The notes beneath the pieces are model-generated. The model ran no database searches. It was given only the letters and a program-made list of their open reading frames with translations, and was not told the DNA's origin. From Maricaulis sp048270265 (GTDB lineage Bacteria > Pseudomonadota > Alphaproteobacteria > Caulobacterales > Maricaulaceae), in assembly GCF_048270265.1 (NCBI RefSeq), contig NZ_JBLWTD010000013.1, positions 1 through 64,000 of the forward strand: DNA of 64,000 nt, in the 5' to 3' direction. Below, in pieces: positions 61,913 to 64,000 of the stretch; the stretch's first letter is position 1; each line of letters begins with the position of its first letter. The position numbers and the translations under genes were made by a program.

Positions 61913-63262
61913 TTATTGAGCCGGGACCGAATCCTTTCCCTCCGGGGTGCTGAAGATGCTGCCCGCGGCGTGTCCGAGTTCGGACAGGTCACCGCCGACA
62001 ATCTCTTCATCGGGTGAGAGCCGGATACCGACCGTGATTTTCAGGATCAGCCAGACAACGAAGCTCGCCGTGAAGACGAAGGCACCGATGGCACCGACAC
62101 CGACGGCCTGGCCGTAGAAGGTCGCGTCGCTATTGGTCAGCGGCACGGCCATCGTGCCCCAGATACCGGCGAACAGGTGGACCGGGATGGCACCGACGAC
62201 GTCATCGATCCGGATCAGCTCGAGCAGTTTCGCACCGAAGGTGGCGATGACGGCACCGACCGCACCGATCAGAACGGCATCCATGATGGTCGGGGTGAGC
62301 GGTTCAGCCGTGATCGAGACCAGACCGGCCAGGGCCCCGTTGAGGCAGTAGGCGAGATTGGCCTTGCCGCGTCCGAGGATGAGCGAGAGGACATAGGCCG
62401 TCACCACACCGCCGGCAGCGGCCATATTGGTATTGGCGAAGACCTGGGAGATGGCGACCGCGTCGGCAGCCGAACCCAGCGCCAGCTGCGAGGCACCGTT
62501 GAAGCCGAACCAGCCGAACCAGAGCAGGAATGTGCCCAGGGTTGCCAGCGGCAGGGAAGAGGGCTGCATCGGGCTGGCATTGGGTCCGAAACGTCCCGAA
62601 CGGGCACCGAGCAGGATGGCACCGGCCAGAGCGGCCCAGCCACCCGTGGAGTGAACCAGCGTCGAACCGGCAAAGTCGGAGAAGCCGAACTGGGCATCGA
62701 GCCAGCCGCCGCCCCATTCCCAGGAACCCTGGATCGGGTAGATCGCGGCCGTCAGCACGACGACAAACAGGAAGAAGGGCCCGATCTTGACGCGCTCGGC
62801 GACAGCGCCGGACACGATTGATGCGGTGGTGGCAACAAACACCATCTGGAAGAACCAGTCAGATGCCGAGGCATAGCCGGTCGAGAGATCGATCTCCGCA
62901 TCACCGGTCAGTTCGGACGGAGACCAGATCGCCGGGAAGCCGAAATAGGCGGTCTCGCCGCCATACATGACCTGGTAGCCGGCGAGGTAGAACATCACCC
63001 CGGCGATGGCGTAGAGCGCGATATTCTTGAGACAGATCGCAGCCGCGTGCTTGGTGCGGACGAAGCCGACCTCAAGCATGGCGAAACCGGCCGCCATCAG
63101 CATGACAAGAAAGCCGCCGATCAGGAATAGCAGGGTGTTGAAGACAAAGGCGGTCTCTTCGCTGACCTCGGCCGCGGCCGGGGCCGAAATGGCCAGGCTC
63201 GCGCCGAGCGCCGCGCAGCCGATGGCTGCCATCGCTCCGTATTTCAGTTTCTTGCCACGCAT
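61913..63262 (-). CDS. amt: Ammonium transporter
   Basis: 449 residues. A signal-like first helix, then 11 membrane helices with Amt/Mep/Rh hallmarks: FAMLEVGFVRTKHAAAICLK, DFAGSTLVHSTGGWAALAGA, FLLWFGWFGFNGAS, and the pore histidines in LVHSTGG and IPVHLFAGIWGT. It carries ammonium into the cell for the GS-GOGAT route, whose gltBD genes are 5 kb away. AGGGGGA precedes the ATG. No glnK gene, the usual partner, is next to it. Confidence 0.93.
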   Translation of the reverse strand: MRGKKLKYGAMAAIGCAALGASLAISAPAAAEVSEETAFVFNTLLFLIGGFLVMLMAAGFAMLEVGFVRTKHAAAICLKNIALYAIAGVMFYLAGYQVMYGGETAYFGFPAIWSPSELTGDAEIDLSTGYASASDWFFQMVFVATTASIVSGAVAERVKIGPFFLFVVVLTAAIYPIQGSWEWGGGWLDAQFGFSDFAGSTLVHSTGGWAALAGAILLGARSGRFGPNASPMQPSSLPLATLGTFLLWFGWFGFNGASQLALGSAADAVAISQVFANTNMAAAGGVVTAYVLSLILGRGKANLAYCLNGALAGLVSITAEPLTPTIMDAVLIGAVGAVIATFGAKLLELIRIDDVVGAIPVHLFAGIWGTMAVPLTNSDATFYGQAVGVGAIGAFVFTASFVVWLILKITVGIRLSPDEEIVGGDLSELGHAAGSIFSTPEGKDSVPAQ

Positions 63263-63965
63263 GGCGATCCCCCTTTTCAGGTGTGAATTTCCCGATCAGG
63301 CGTGACGGATTCACGCCGTTGACCGGCCTGCCCCATGGCAGAACGAAAATTTCTCTAGGATCTCGGGTTGTCCTCGGCCCTTCGGCCCGGGCCCGGCGTG
63401 TGCCAGGCGGTTACCCATGATCCGCATCGCCGATCGGCAATGACGGATCCCATATGTGCGATCTGTGGTCGGACGCGTTGGTGCGCCTCTTGATATTTGA
63501 AGGCTAGATCGGGAAATGTTGCAACGCAACAAATTTATCAGAAATCACGAAATATCGTAGATTTTCTCACTTTTTCCTCATTTCGACTCCTGTAACGCAA
63601 TTTTCTGCTTCAAAAGAAAGCGCTGGCGTCGGCCGCCGCCAGCTAGTCAATCCACAGAGTCGCGACAACAGGAATGCCGCCCGGAAATTGCTGCAGCTGC
63701 TCAAAGGAAGGTCAACCCGATTTCCCGCATTCGCTGAGACTGAGGCTCTCGCGCCCGAATCCGGGCAGGCATGCCTGCTTTTGCAGCAGCGCCAATCCAT
63801 CGCAAGTCGCAATGAAGCCACTATAGGTGTGTCGTTCCGGGCAAATTATTGCCCCGCGCAACCCCGCCGAGAGCCGGAACGCACATTTAGTGCACATTTT
63901 TGCTTGCCATCACGCCGAGGGCAGGTCACCTTGCACTGCAACACGAATGAGGAAGCCACCGCGTC
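63263..63965. other. 700-base non-coding region at the right end
   Basis: No frame here has recognisable protein features. The part 63515-63620 is unusually AT-rich. It includes TGTTGC-AAC-GCAACA (63517-63531), a perfect inverted repeat, and further right an 11-base-spaced direct repeat GCACATTT (63881-63888 and 63892-63899). These look like regulator sites for the transporter gene on one side and a gene starting at the right edge on the other. Confidence 0.5.
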
Positions 63966-64000
63966 ATGCGTAACCGCGTCACCCCAGAGCCGATTATTTC
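63966..64000 (+). CDS. Possible start of a gene cut by the right edge
   Basis: An ATG with GAGGAAG about 10 bases upstream opens a frame reading MRNRVTPEPII before the sequence ends. The repeats at 63881-63899 would fit its promoter region. Too little is visible to name the product or to be sure that it is a gene. Confidence 0.35.
   Translation, partial: MRNRVTPEPII

Noticed and set aside
63390..63410. Sigma-54 promoter for amt
   Set aside because: A GTGCCA on the plus strand (TGGCAC on minus) has no matching -12 element at the proper distance.
63567..63821. 84-codon minus-strand frame at the right end
   Set aside because: Ser/Ala/Arg/Cys-rich with no domain; it lies in non-coding, partly AT-rich DNA.
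1..64000. tRNA, rRNA, tmRNA, RNase P, CRISPR, insertion sequences or prophage
   Set aside because: I looked for their usual conserved parts by eye and saw none; a covariance search would be needed to exclude small RNAs.

Overview
The window looks like an ordinary chromosomal stretch of a high-GC, free-living, Gram-negative alphaproteobacterium. The best guess is the Maricaulis/Hyphomonas/Caulobacter side of the group; this is inferred from gene content, not from a marker gene. Supporting signs are Tad-type pilus proteins, an SOS-controlled imuA-imuB-dnaE2 mutagenesis cassette behind a GAAC-N7-GAAC LexA box, a TonB-dependent receptor with esterase-type hydrolases, a TorF-type porin beside an ammonium transporter, and dense packing with many 4-base ATGA/GTGA gene overlaps. 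I see no rRNA, tRNA, CRISPR array, insertion sequence or prophage.

Layout. 1-129: start of argE, cut by the left edge. 0.25-3.4 kb: two tandem TadG-like von Willebrand A proteins. 3.5-9 kb (minus): an FKBP lipoprotein, an M16 protease lipoprotein and a double-ATPase oligopeptide ABC protein. 9.3-12.8 kb: a soluble histidine kinase with seven PAS-like domains. 12.8-16.2 kb (minus): a MacA/MacB-like export operon whose adaptor carries two LTPDQ motifs. 16.3-19 kb: a small membrane protein and feoAB. 19-22 kb: an ArsR/SRPBCC pair with a clear promoter-operator, a DUF1697 gene, two ParD-like antitoxins or remnants without a toxin, and an SDR. 22-27.6 kb: typA, a periplasmic sensor protein without an output domain, and a MarR gene divergent from hppD plus a second VOC gene.

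27.7-31.3 kb is an operon that includes a frameshifted small membrane gene, a FlgO-like/TPR membrane protein and two related DUF6090-like membrane proteins. 31.3-33.7 kb holds an SRAP protein, a SIMPL protein and a 0.9-kb non-coding stretch with a 13-bp inverted repeat and several REP-like hairpin elements. 33.7-39.6 kb is the LexA-controlled imuA-imuB-(DUF559)-dnaE2 cassette. 39.7-50.3 kb contains a BlaI-type regulator and a likely catabolic region: hydrolase plus TonB receptor on one strand and, divergently, TetR, enoyl-CoA hydratase, acyl-CoA synthetase and two hotdog/MaoC proteins, followed by a PYROXD2-like oxidoreductase. 50.3-57 kb: ppa and glutamate synthase in the order gltD-gltB. 57.4-60.9 kb: a secreted HExxHxxGxxH metalloprotease coupled to a YCF48-like lipoprotein. 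61-63.3 kb: an ammonium transporter and a TorF-like porin. The last 0.7 kb is mostly AT-rich regulatory DNA with a possible gene start at the edge.

Strongest points for follow-up: the DUF559 nuclease-fold gene inside the SOS mutagenesis operon, with its key motif altered; the FlgO/TPR plus DUF6090-like operon with a single-base frameshift in its first gene; the two-LTPDQ adaptor; the sensor without an output domain; and the hairpin elements at 32.86-33.57 kb. Start codons marked as uncertain were chosen from visible ribosome-binding sites and family N-termini.
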